From NCBI GenBank assembly GCA_900543605.1, contig UQSK01000032.1, forward strand, positions 1 through 20,247: a DNA stretch of 20,247 nt, given 5' to 3'. The notes beneath the pieces are model-generated. The model worked only from the letters and a program-made list of their open reading frames with translations, was not told where the DNA came from and did no database searches. Source of the DNA: an uncultured Collinsella sp. (lineage in GTDB: Bacteria > Actinomycetota > Coriobacteriia > Coriobacteriales > Coriobacteriaceae). A program made the position numbers and the translations under genes. Below, in pieces: positions 1 through 6,296 of the stretch; within the stretch, counting starts at the first letter, position 1; every line of letters begins with the position of its first letter.

Positions 1-63
1 GCCTTTTTCATGCCAACTTGTTCGCTCTGGACGTCGCTCGCTGTCCGTCCTCTACCTGCGGTG
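1..63. repeat. Dispersed intergenic repeat, copy A, with terminator tail
   Basis: The first 43 bases match 15591-15633 at about 40 of 43 positions; the first 25 are identical. After a short divergent stretch both copies share ACCTGCGGTG (54-63 here, 15645-15654 there). The other copy starts inside the T-rich 3' arm of an intrinsic terminator, so bases 1-8 here (GCC plus five T) are probably the end of a similar terminator cut by the window edge. The word ACCTGCGGTG recurs inside this copy at about 92-101. No coding potential is seen. What it does is unknown. Confidence 0.6.
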
Positions 64-113
64 TTGCCTTGCTCCGGATGCGGTATGCTCAACCTGCGGT
101 GCCTTGGATGTAG

Positions 114-530
114 TCATTGGGGACGTTCTTAAATGACTAGGTTGGGTACATTGCTTTGAGATGTTATTTAATCGGCTTTGATGGCCATTAAGCCGGCTAC
201 CTGCTCAAAGAAATTAGCGGCATATATCCGCTATCGAAAATATTGCTCGAAAAATCGTCCAAGAAGTCGCGGGGTGGTTTTTACCGCGTTGTTCGTCAAG
301 TGATTTGGCAAGTTCTTGGTTAGATATTGGTCAGTTTTGGGTCAACCTTGCCAAAAGCTTGACGAATGCAAATCTAGACGTCGGCGAATGAACACTTTGA
401 GCGAGCTCGGTGCAAAAATCTGGGCTGATTCTCGATAATCGCCTTCAATCGTCCCTTGCCAAGTGCTGGCCTCGCGTACAATCTGCTCCGACATTCGCGC
501 GCCGTCCGGCGCTTAAGAGGGGAGGGCCCC
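114..530. other. Gene-free stretch upstream of prmC
   Basis: No convincing gene lies here. The stretch from about 120 to 400 is visibly richer in A and T than the rest of the window. It holds a small hairpin (TAGCGG at 215-220 with CCGCTA at 228-233) and the long inverted repeat described separately at 292-366. A minus-strand open frame overlapping 374-862 is only a shadow of prmC. I found no confident promoter for prmC. Confidence 0.5.
292..366. repeat. Long imperfect inverted repeat (18 paired bases per arm)
   Basis: The left arm is TTCGTCAAG (292-300), a 3-nt gap, then TTTGGCAAG (304-312). The right arm is CTTGCCAAA (347-355), a 2-nt gap, then CTTGACGAA (358-366). Both 9-base blocks are perfect reverse complements, and the loop is 34 nt. 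The loop itself carries GTT and AAC ends that could extend pairing. There is no T-run after it on the + strand, so it is not a standard terminator. It could be part of a structured RNA, a protein-binding site or a remnant of a small mobile repeat. Confidence 0.6.
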
Positions 531-1781
531 ATGGCAAACGAGATTTGGACCATCAAGCGTTGTCTCGAGTGGACCAAGGAGTACCTGGCCGAGCGCGGCG
601 AGGAGCACCCCCGTCTTTCTGCCGAGTGGCTGCTGTGCGCCGCCACGGGCCTGGCGCGCATTGACCTATATATGCGTATGGACGAGACGCTTAACGCGGC
701 CCAGCTTGAGACCATGCACGCGGCCGTTGTTCGTCGCGCTAAAGGTGAACCGCTGCAGTACATCACCGGCAGCACGCAGTTTCGCATGATCGACGTCGCG
801 TGCGCCCCCGGCGTGCTCATTCCGCGTCCCGAGACCGAGATGCTCGTCGAGGAAGTCCTCAATTATCTGGATGCCGAGGTGCTGAGTCCCGAGGCTGCTG
901 TCCGTCAGCGTGTTGAGCTGCCTTGGAACGATGAGGTCGAAGAGGCCCGCAAAGCCGAGGCGGCGCTGGCCGACGAGCGCGCGACTGCCGAGCGCCGTGC
1001 CGCTAATCTGACGGCTGCCGACGAGGCGGCGTTAGGCGGCGACGTACTGGGCAGCCGTGCCTATGCCGAGGAACTGGCCGACCGCGAGGCCGAGGAAGCC
1101 GCCGCGCAGGCAGCAGAAGCCGAAGCCGCGGAAGCCGCCGAGTCCGAGCTCGACGAATACGGCATCGCCATCGAGGGTGCCGGCCAGGAGACGGCTTCAG
1201 CTCAGGATGCCGCTGCGCCTGCCCCAACCGAGCCCTGCACTGCCCGCGTTCTCGAGGTCGGCTGCGGCACGGGCTGCATTTCGCTCTCCCTTGCCTGGGA
1301 GCGCCGCGGCCACGTTACCTGCACCGCCACCGATATCGAGCCGCGCGCCATCGATCTGGCCACCAAAAACCGCGACGCCCTCGGCCTCACGGCAGATGAG
1401 GTTGCCTTTAGCCTCACCAACCTGGTGAGTTCCATTCCCCGCGAAGAGTGGGGCACCTTTGATGTGCTCGTCTCCAACCCACCTTACATCCCGACCGGCG
1501 TCATGCGCTCGCTGCCGCACGAGGTCAAGGACTTTGAGCCCGACCTGGCGCTTGAGGGCGGCGCCGACGGCCTCGATATCTTCCGCCGCCTGCTCAATGC
1601 GGCGCCTTACATGCTGCGCGCCGGCGGCCTGTTTGCCTGCGAGCTCTACGAGGGTGCCCTCGATGCCGCGGCCGAGCTCTGTCGCCAGGCAGGCCTTTCG
1701 GACGTGCGTATCGTCCACGACCTCACCGATCGCCCCCGCATCGTCCGAGCCATCGTCACCGAGCCCAAACAGCGCCAGTAA
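531..1781 (+). CDS. prmC: PrmC/HemK: peptide chain release factor N5-glutamine methyltransferase
   Basis: This cytoplasmic SAM-dependent enzyme methylates the glutamine of the GGQ motif in release factors RF1 and RF2. The 416-residue protein has the PrmC N-terminal domain (about 1-115, with PLQYITG at 74-80 and IPRPETE at 97-103), the SAM-binding loop VGCGTGC (243-249), and the catalytic NPPY motif at 316-319. The family is usually about 280 residues. The excess is an Ala/Glu-rich, charged, probably helical segment at about 116-236, between the two domains. I chose ATG 531 because GAGGGGAGG lies at 517-525 and MANEIW begins family-like sequence; an upstream ATG at 456 would add 25 unlikely residues. 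It is followed by hicAB rather than directly by tsaC. The function is secure from the motifs; the role of the insertion is unknown. Confidence 0.95.
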   Translation: MANEIWTIKRCLEWTKEYLAERGEEHPRLSAEWLLCAATGLARIDLYMRMDETLNAAQLETMHAAVVRRAKGEPLQYITGSTQFRMIDVACAPGVLIPRPETEMLVEEVLNYLDAEVLSPEAAVRQRVELPWNDEVEEARKAEAALADERATAERRAANLTAADEAALGGDVLGSRAYAEELADREAEEAAAQAAEAEAAEAAESELDEYGIAIEGAGQETASAQDAAAPAPTEPCTARVLEVGCGTGCISLSLAWERRGHVTCTATDIEPRAIDLATKNRDALGLTADEVAFSLTNLVSSIPREEWGTFDVLVSNPPYIPTGVMRSLPHEVKDFEPDLALEGGADGLDIFRRLLNAAPYMLRAGGLFACELYEGALDAAAELCRQAGLSDVRIVHDLTDRPRIVRAIVTEPKQRQ

Positions 1782-1787
1782 TATTTA

Positions 1788-1825
1788 TTAACTGGTTAAC
1801 AAAAATTATAAAGTAGTTTATAATT
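1788..1825 (+). promoter_or_regulatory. Promoter with overlapping palindromes driving hicAB
   Basis: A near-consensus sigma-70-type promoter is visible: -35 TTAACA at 1796-1801, a 17-bp spacer, and -10 TATAAT at 1819-1824. A perfect inverted repeat, AATTATAAA (1804-1812) and TTTATAATT (1817-1825) around GTAG, covers the whole -10 box. A second one, TTAAC (1788-1792) and GTTAA (1795-1799), overlaps the -35. This is the layout expected for autorepression of a toxin-antitoxin operon. Binding by HicB is inferred from the family, not shown. Confidence 0.75.
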
Positions 1826-1849
1826 AGGACGGCTGAAAGAGGTCGGCCC

Positions 1850-2035
1850 ATGCAACCTCCTACCTTTCGGGAAATCATTGCCTTACTCAAGCACGATGGA
1901 TTCGTGAAGGTCGCGCAAGTCGGTAGTCATGCTAAGTATGTTTCTGGTGACCGTGTTGTCACCGTGAACGGCTCTGGTGGTGATCGACCAAAGAAGGGCA
2001 CGTGGGCAAGTATTCGTCGCCAAGCTGGATGGTAG
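1850..2035 (+). CDS. hicA: HicA family toxin (mRNA interferase)
   Basis: HicA toxins are small double-stranded-RNA-binding-fold proteins that cleave mRNA, with a catalytic histidine; they are neutralised by HicB. The 61-residue protein fits the family length. It shows the N-terminal helix typical of the family, the GSH motif with His27, a VVTVN strand, and the C-terminal K-K-G-T-W-x-S-I-R-R-Q-A-G-W signature, equivalent to the common G-T-L-R-S-I-x-K-Q-A-G-L ending. The start is ATG 1850, preceded by AAAGAGG (1837-1842 region). It lies 11 bp ahead of hicB and downstream of its own promoter. The reading frame looks intact, so the toxin is probably functional. Confidence 0.9.
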   Translation: MQPPTFREIIALLKHDGFVKVAQVGSHAKYVSGDRVVTVNGSGGDRPKKGTWASIRRQAGW

Positions 2036-2046
2036 TTGGAGGCAAA

Positions 2047-2493
2047 ATGAGGCAGCGATTTACCTATGACTGCGTTCTCATAAAAGAAGACGACGGTTAC
2101 TGCGCCAGCTTCCCGCAGATTCCCGGCGCCTTTGCCGATGGCGATACGCGCGAAGAAGCGATTGCCCATGCCGCTGAGGCGCTGATGGCGTTTTTGGCCG
2201 ACGACCTCAACAACGGTTTGACTCCGGCAGGGTACGAACGTTCGGCCGAGGTCGTGGCCCTTTCAGTCGAAATCGACCACGAGGACGCTCGGGAAGCGGC
2301 GTGCCGAACATTTAAAGATGCAGCGCTGGACCTCAAAGTCTCCGCTCCGCGGATTACCGCGCTGGTCAAAGCTGGAAAACTCGATGTTGAACTCGTCGAC
2401 GGCCGTCGGATGATAACGATAGACAGCATCGAGCGCTACGCCGCCCAAAAACGCCACGCCGGCAGGCCAAAGAAGTTCATCGCAGTCCAATAA
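2047..2493 (+). CDS. hicB: HicB family antitoxin with C-terminal DNA-binding domain
   Basis: HicB binds and inhibits HicA and usually represses the operon. Residues about 1-60 form the partial RNase-H-like HicB fold (F-P-Q-I-P-G-A-F-A-D-G-D at about 22-33, then T-x-x-E-A-I-A-x-A-A-E-A-L). Residues about 95-145 look like a small helix-turn-helix or excisionase-like module (V-S-A-P-R-I-T-A-L-V-K-A-G-K, then a beta wing and a K/R-rich G-R-P-K-K end), rather than the ribbon-helix-helix seen in many HicB proteins. ATG 2047 is chosen because GGAGG at 2038-2042 precedes it; an in-frame ATG at 2002 lies inside hicA and would add 15 residues. It is the second gene of the two-gene operon. No terminator is evident right after it. 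Confidence 0.88.
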   Translation: MRQRFTYDCVLIKEDDGYCASFPQIPGAFADGDTREEAIAHAAEALMAFLADDLNNGLTPAGYERSAEVVALSVEIDHEDAREAACRTFKDAALDLKVSAPRITALVKAGKLDVELVDGRRMITIDSIERYAAQKRHAGRPKKFIAVQ

Positions 2494-2540
2494 CCCCCTC
2501 ACTTTCACCGACTACTAGAGCCGCTCACCAAACCAACATG

Positions 2541-2609
2541 CGCTCTGGGCAAATAGGCTGAATGTTTCGTGCGAGAATGCCCCTCAGTAAACAAACTTTC
2601 ACCAGAGCG
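2541..2609 (+). repeat. Inverted repeat in the tsaC leader
   Basis: CGCTCTGG (2541-2548) and CCAGAGCG (2602-2609) are perfect 8-base complements with a 53-nt loop, ending just before the tsaC ribosome binding site (AAGGGG, 2611-2616). The word ACTTTCACC occurs twice nearby (2501-2509 and 2595-2603). Any regulatory role is speculative. Confidence 0.35.
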
Positions 2610-2627
2610 TAAGGGGCTGGCATACAC

Positions 2628-3371
2628 ATGCAGACGGTCTATCGGGTATACGAGGGAACGCGCGAGCCGCATCGGCTCGCCGTCGAGCGTACGGCCGAGG
2701 TGCTCGGCCGCGGCGGCCTGGCCTTGATCCCGACCGAGACCGTCTACGGTGTCGCCGTGGCAGTCAACGCCTTCTCCGATGCCGTCCCCCAAGATACAAG
2801 CGAATCCTTGTTGTGGCCGCGCGATCCGCATGCCACCGTTAACGGCGCCGCGGTCCCTGCGCTCGGTACCGGCTATCGACGTATCTTCACTCTCAAGCAA
2901 CGTGAACTCACCCAAACGGTCGCCTGGCTGGTCGATGGCGTCGAAGCACTCGACCGCTATGGCGTGGATATCCCGGAAGATGCCCGCGTACTTGCGCGAC
3001 GATGCTGGCCGGGAGCCCTGACTATCGTGGTCAAGGCGGCTCCCTGCGTGCCGACCTTTATGCGTGCTGCCGACGACACCGTGGCCCTGCGCGCTTCGGC
3101 CTCTCCCGTGGTTCAAGCGCTCATCCGCGCCTGCGGCAGTCCCCTTGCCTGCACGAGCGCCAACACACACGGCGCGCCCTCGCCGGCAAGCTTTGCCGCC
3201 GTCGAGGGTCGCATCCTGGAGGGGGTCGATGTTGCCGTCGACGCCGGCGAGACCCCGTGCCGCGACGCCTCGACCATCGTGTCGTTCCAGCACGGCGGGC
3301 TCCAGATCCTGCGCCAAGGCGCACTTCCCGCATCAGAGATCGAACGGGTCCTGTCCGACCCGATGCAATAG
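2628..3371 (+). CDS. tsaC: TsaC/Sua5/YrdC family L-threonylcarbamoyladenylate synthase
   Basis: The enzyme makes threonylcarbamoyl-AMP from threonine, bicarbonate and ATP for t6A modification of ANN-decoding tRNAs. The 247-residue protein has the YrdC hallmarks: P-T-E-T-V-Y-G at 35-41, the K-x-R pair (Lys90, Arg92), W-P-G-A-L-T at 127-132, and the S-x-N pair in T-S-A-N (Ser177, Asn179). There is no C-terminal Sua5 domain, so it is of TsaC type. Between the P-T-E-T-V-Y-G strand and the K-x-R motif there are about 45 residues, where relatives have about 15; residues about 49-84 look like an insertion. ATG 2628 follows AAGGGG at 2611-2616. It ends 13 bp before glpK and is probably cotranscribed with it. 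Confidence 0.9.
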   Translation: MQTVYRVYEGTREPHRLAVERTAEVLGRGGLALIPTETVYGVAVAVNAFSDAVPQDTSESLLWPRDPHATVNGAAVPALGTGYRRIFTLKQRELTQTVAWLVDGVEALDRYGVDIPEDARVLARRCWPGALTIVVKAAPCVPTFMRAADDTVALRASASPVVQALIRACGSPLACTSANTHGAPSPASFAAVEGRILEGVDVAVDAGETPCRDASTIVSFQHGGLQILRQGALPASEIERVLSDPMQ

Positions 3372-3384
3372 AAAGGTGTAAGCG

Positions 3385-4926
3385 ATGTCGTTGAATCTGG
3401 GCAGCCTGGGCATGGAAGATGCCTCGTTTAACTTTGGCGGTTCCTACATCATGGCGCTCGACTGCGGCACCACCTCGGTACTTGCGACCATCGTCGACGA
3501 GTACGGCTGCATCGTCGCGCAGGCGCGTCGTAGCGTCAAAACCAGCTTCCCGCGTCCCGGTTGGATAGAGCAAGACCCCATGGAGGTGCTTGCCAGCCAG
3601 ATCGGCGTGATGATGGAGGTCCAGTTTAAGAGCGGCATCCATTCTGACCGCATCGCCGCCATCGGTATCTCCAACCAGCGCGAGACCACGGTGGTGTGGG
3701 ACCGCATAAGCGGCCAACCCATCTATAACGCCATCGTGTGGCAATGCCGTCGCACCGCACCTCTGATCGACGAGCTGGTCGAGCGGGGCGCAGAAGAGCT
3801 GGTGCGCTCCCGCACGGGACTCACGCTCGATCCGTATTTCTCGGCTTCCAAGGTGCAGTGGATCCTCGACAACGTCGACGGTGCGCGTGAGAGCGCGGCG
3901 GCGGGCGACCTCATGTTCGGCACCATCGACACCTGGCTCATCTACAACCTCACCGGCAGTCAGGTCTTTGCCACCGACTACACCAATGCCAGCCGCACGG
4001 CGCTCTTTAATATCCATACGCTCGATTGGGACGACGACCTGCTGGCGCTCTTTGACGTTCCACGTTCCATGATGCCCGAGGTTCGTTGGAGCTCGGGCGA
4101 CTACGGCCGCGTCGCGAGCGACATCATGACCAACATGCCGCCCATCATGGGCGTGGCGGGCGATCAGCAGGCGTCGCTGTTCGGCCACTGCTGCTTCCAT
4201 CCCGGCCAGACCAAAAACACCTATGGCACGGGTTGCTTTATGCTCATGAACACCGGCAACGAGGTCGTCGAATCCAAGAACGGTCTGGTCTCCACGATCG
4301 GTATCGCCGCGGACGGCAAGATCAGCTATGCGCTCGAGGGTTCTATCTTTGCCGCCGGCTCAACCATGAACTGGCTGCGCAACAACATGGGCATCATCTC
4401 GAGTGTGAGCGAGTCCGCGCAACTCGCCGCTTCGATCAACGACAACGAGGGCTGCTACTTCGTCCCCGCCTTCGCTGGCCTGGGCGCTCCCTGGTGGGAC
4501 CCGCATGCCCGCGGTATCGTGTGCGGTCTGACCGGTGCCTCGAGTCGCGCGACCATTGTGCGTGCGGCCTGCGAGTCCATGGCCTACCAGAGTTATGACG
4601 TGCTGCGCGCCATGGAGCAGGACGTGGGACTTTCGATTGAGCGCCTGTCCGTCGATGGCGGCGCCTCGCGCAACGAGTTCATCATGCAATTCCAGGCCGA
4701 CCTGCTGGATATCCCCGTGCTGCAATGCGAGACGGTGGAGACCACGGCAATCGGTGCCGCGTACTTGGCGGGTCTTGCCGTCGGCTATTGGGAAGACCTG
4801 GAGGAGCTGGAGCAAAATGCCCAGATCGCTAGGACCTTCCTTCCCCATATGTCCGCCGAGCGTCGCGAGCAAAACCTTGCGGGCTGGCGTGATGCAGTCA
4901 AGCGCTCGCTCAGTACCGCACAGTAG
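3385..4926 (+). CDS. glpK: Glycerol kinase (FGGY family) with altered phosphate loop
   Basis: Glycerol kinase phosphorylates glycerol with ATP to sn-glycerol 3-phosphate in the cytoplasm. The 513-residue protein follows E. coli GlpK closely over its length. The glycerol-contacting residues are present: Arg99-Glu100 in N-Q-R-E-T-T, Tyr151 in D-P-Y-F-S, and Asp260 in G-D-Q-Q-A-S-L-F-G. The N-terminal nucleotide loop reads D-C-G-T-T-S-V-L (26-33), where the family has D-Q-G-T-T-S-S-R, so a conserved ADP-contacting arginine is leucine here. An extension of about 20 residues precedes the first strand. I see no histidine where HPr phosphorylates lactic-acid-bacterial GlpK. Start ATG 3385 has GAAAGGTG at 3371-3378. 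No glpF or glpD is adjacent. Glycerol kinase is much the likeliest; another polyol kinase cannot be excluded. Confidence 0.9.
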   Translation: MSLNLGSLGMEDASFNFGGSYIMALDCGTTSVLATIVDEYGCIVAQARRSVKTSFPRPGWIEQDPMEVLASQIGVMMEVQFKSGIHSDRIAAIGISNQRETTVVWDRISGQPIYNAIVWQCRRTAPLIDELVERGAEELVRSRTGLTLDPYFSASKVQWILDNVDGARESAAAGDLMFGTIDTWLIYNLTGSQVFATDYTNASRTALFNIHTLDWDDDLLALFDVPRSMMPEVRWSSGDYGRVASDIMTNMPPIMGVAGDQQASLFGHCCFHPGQTKNTYGTGCFMLMNTGNEVVESKNGLVSTIGIAADGKISYALEGSIFAAGSTMNWLRNNMGIISSVSESAQLAASINDNEGCYFVPAFAGLGAPWWDPHARGIVCGLTGASSRATIVRAACESMAYQSYDVLRAMEQDVGLSIERLSVDGGASRNEFIMQFQADLLDIPVLQCETVETTAIGAAYLAGLAVGYWEDLEELEQNAQIARTFLPHMSAERREQNLAGWRDAVKRSLSTAQ

Positions 4927-4972
4927 GGCTGCGATGGGCTGCTCGATACAACAAACCGCTAAACTTATGCAT

Positions 4973-5026
4973 GGCGTGCGGCGGCAACATTGCTGCGCGC
5001 CTTGTCAGCAAGGCCGTTTTGCGGCC
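4973..5026 (+). promoter_or_regulatory. Two tandem stem-loops in the upp leader
   Basis: The first stem-loop spans 4973-5001: outer arms GGCGT and GCGCC, and inner arms GCGGCAA and TTGCTGC with one G-T pair and a 3-nt bulge. The second is GGCCG (5012-5016), loop TTTTG, CGGCC (5022-5026), ending 6 nt before the ribosome binding site AAAGGGG (5033-5039). Neither is followed by a T-run, so they are not ordinary terminators. A regulatory role in uracil salvage is only a suggestion. Confidence 0.4.
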
Positions 5027-5049
5027 GCAACGAAAGGGGCAATCAACCC

Positions 5050-5697
5050 ATGACCGTCACCTACGATGCGTCCCGTGTGACGCTTGTCGATCATCCGCTC
5101 GTCCAGCACAAGCTGTCGATCCTGCGCGACAAAAACACCGGCACCAACCAGTTCCGCCAGCTCGTGCGCGAACTCGCGCTTTTTGACGGCTACGAGGCCA
5201 TGCGCGACCTGCCTATGGAAGACGTCGAGGTCGAGACCCCCATCACTACCGCCACGTTCAAACAGCTCGCCGGCAAGAAACTCGCCATCGTGCCCATTCT
5301 GCGTGCGGGCCTTGGCATGGTCGACGGCATTCTCGACCTGGTGCCCTCCGCTCGCGTAGGCCACATCGGTATGGAACGCGACGAGGTTACCCATGAGCCG
5401 CATGAGTATTACTGCAAGATGCCCAAGGATATCGACCAGCGCATCTGCCTGGTTGTCGACCCCATGCTCGCCACGGGCGGTTCGGCCGAGATGGCCATCA
5501 GCTACCTGCGCGAGCGCGGTGTCAAGGACATCCGCATGCTGTGCATCGTCGCTGCCCCCGAGGGCCTCAAGTCGCTGACCGAGAAGGACCCAGATGTGCA
5601 TATCTATACCTGCGCTATCGATGACCATCTCAACGAGGCTGCCTACATCGTTCCCGGCCTGGGCGACGCCGGCGATCGCATCTACGGCACGCTCTAG
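5050..5697 (+). CDS. upp: Uracil phosphoribosyltransferase
   Basis: The enzyme converts uracil and PRPP to UMP in pyrimidine salvage. The 215-residue protein matches the usual length of about 208. It shows the R-D-K-N-T-G-T-x-x-F-R N-terminal signature (26-36), P-I-L-R-A-G-L-G-M (82-90), the PRPP loop V-D-P-M-L-A-T-G-G-S (136-145), and the uracil-binding G-L-G-D-A-G-D-R-I-Y-G-T near the C-terminus (203-214). ATG 5050 is preceded by AAAGGGG (5033-5039). An in-frame upstream ATG at 4990 would add 20 residues and lies within the predicted leader stem-loops. The gene is separated by about 120 bp from glpK and about 280 bp from the ATP synthase genes. Confidence 0.96.
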   Translation: MTVTYDASRVTLVDHPLVQHKLSILRDKNTGTNQFRQLVRELALFDGYEAMRDLPMEDVEVETPITTATFKQLAGKKLAIVPILRAGLGMVDGILDLVPSARVGHIGMERDEVTHEPHEYYCKMPKDIDQRICLVVDPMLATGGSAEMAISYLRERGVKDIRMLCIVAAPEGLKSLTEKDPDVHIYTCAIDDHLNEAAYIVPGLGDAGDRIYGTL

Positions 5698-5891
5698 TCG
5701 CTGGGCTAAGACGGCCGCGGCTGCAAATAGGAAGAAATGGTGCGCGCGGGCAAGTAGAAGACGCCTGTGCGCACCTTTAGTTAATGGACGTTTTGCCCTG
5801 CAGGGTTCGAGAAAAAACGTATTACCGTACCTGCGGCATAAAGAAGGTCTTAAGAAAACGAACAGGTGCGTATTAACCGATGCTTTTTCGG

Positions 5892-5919
5892 TTGTACTTT
5901 AGCGATTGGCTCGTACAAT
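5892..5919 (+). promoter_or_regulatory. Probable promoter of the ATP synthase operon
   Basis: The -35 is TTGTAC at 5892-5897 and the -10 is TACAAT at 5914-5919, with a 16-bp spacer. It lies about 60 bp ahead of the first gene of the atp cluster. A small hairpin, AACCGA (5875-5880) and TCGGTT (5888-5893), touches the -35. The spacer 5698-5891 shows no gene and no clear terminator for upp, although it holds the palindrome CCCTGCAGGG. Confidence 0.55.
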
Positions 5920-5981
5920 AGTCACCAATGTTTGGCGGGAACTGTTCTGTGAGGCGTTAAAAAAGGAAAGTGAGGACGCCA

Positions 5982-6293
5982 ATGTTTCAGATAGCCGATC
6001 TGCTCGCTATCGGTGCAGGCGCCATCGCGGGCGCGGTCGCCTTTCTTCCCTTTGTCTTTACGCTCAAGCCGGTTCTTGACGATAAACAGAATGCGGACAT
6101 GCTCAAGGGTATGGTGAGTCTGGCGGTCTCGGCAATCGCTCTGCTCGTCTTTACCTTGGTTGTGTTTGTGTTGTTCGGAGAGGCATTTCGCATGTTCCTC
6201 CTGGGCGAGGCGATCGGCTTCGTGGCCTTTATGGCCACCTGCGCGGTTCGCGTCGCCAAGGCGCTGCGAGATCCTCATGAGGTCGAAAGGTAA
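5982..6293 (+). CDS. Small three-helix membrane protein at the atpI position
   Basis: The 103-residue protein has three hydrophobic segments (about 8-28, 43-66 and 72-92) and a short charged tail, and sits directly before atpB. This is where AtpI (UncI) is found in most atp operons; AtpI assists c-ring assembly and possibly magnesium uptake. I cannot point to a diagnostic AtpI motif, so the assignment rests on size, topology and position. ATG 5982 is chosen because GTGAGG (5970-5975) can act as its ribosome binding site. An in-frame GTG at 5970 lies only 3 nt after AAAAGG. It ends 3 bp before the atpB start, implying tight translational linkage. Confidence 0.7.
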   Translation: MFQIADLLAIGAGAIAGAVAFLPFVFTLKPVLDDKQNADMLKGMVSLAVSAIALLVFTLVVFVLFGEAFRMFLLGEAIGFVAFMATCAVRVAKALRDPHEVER

Positions 6294-6296
6294 GTC

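Noticed and set aside
262..286. GC-rich hairpin with a run of T (CGCGG ... CCGCG) as a terminator
   Set aside because: The T-run is in the loop, not after the stem, and the stem is short.
2494..2609. CCCCTCA and ACTTTCACC repeats as a target-site duplication of a mobile element carrying hicAB
   Set aside because: Both copies lie on the same side of hicAB and the words are separated by different distances, so they do not bracket an insertion.
3121..4200. A 359-codon minus-strand open frame opposite tsaC and glpK
   Set aside because: It spans two real + strand genes and shows no domain signature.
5801..5823. GGTTCGA word resembling a tRNA T-loop
   Set aside because: No matching acceptor stem, anticodon arm or T-stem complement is found around it.
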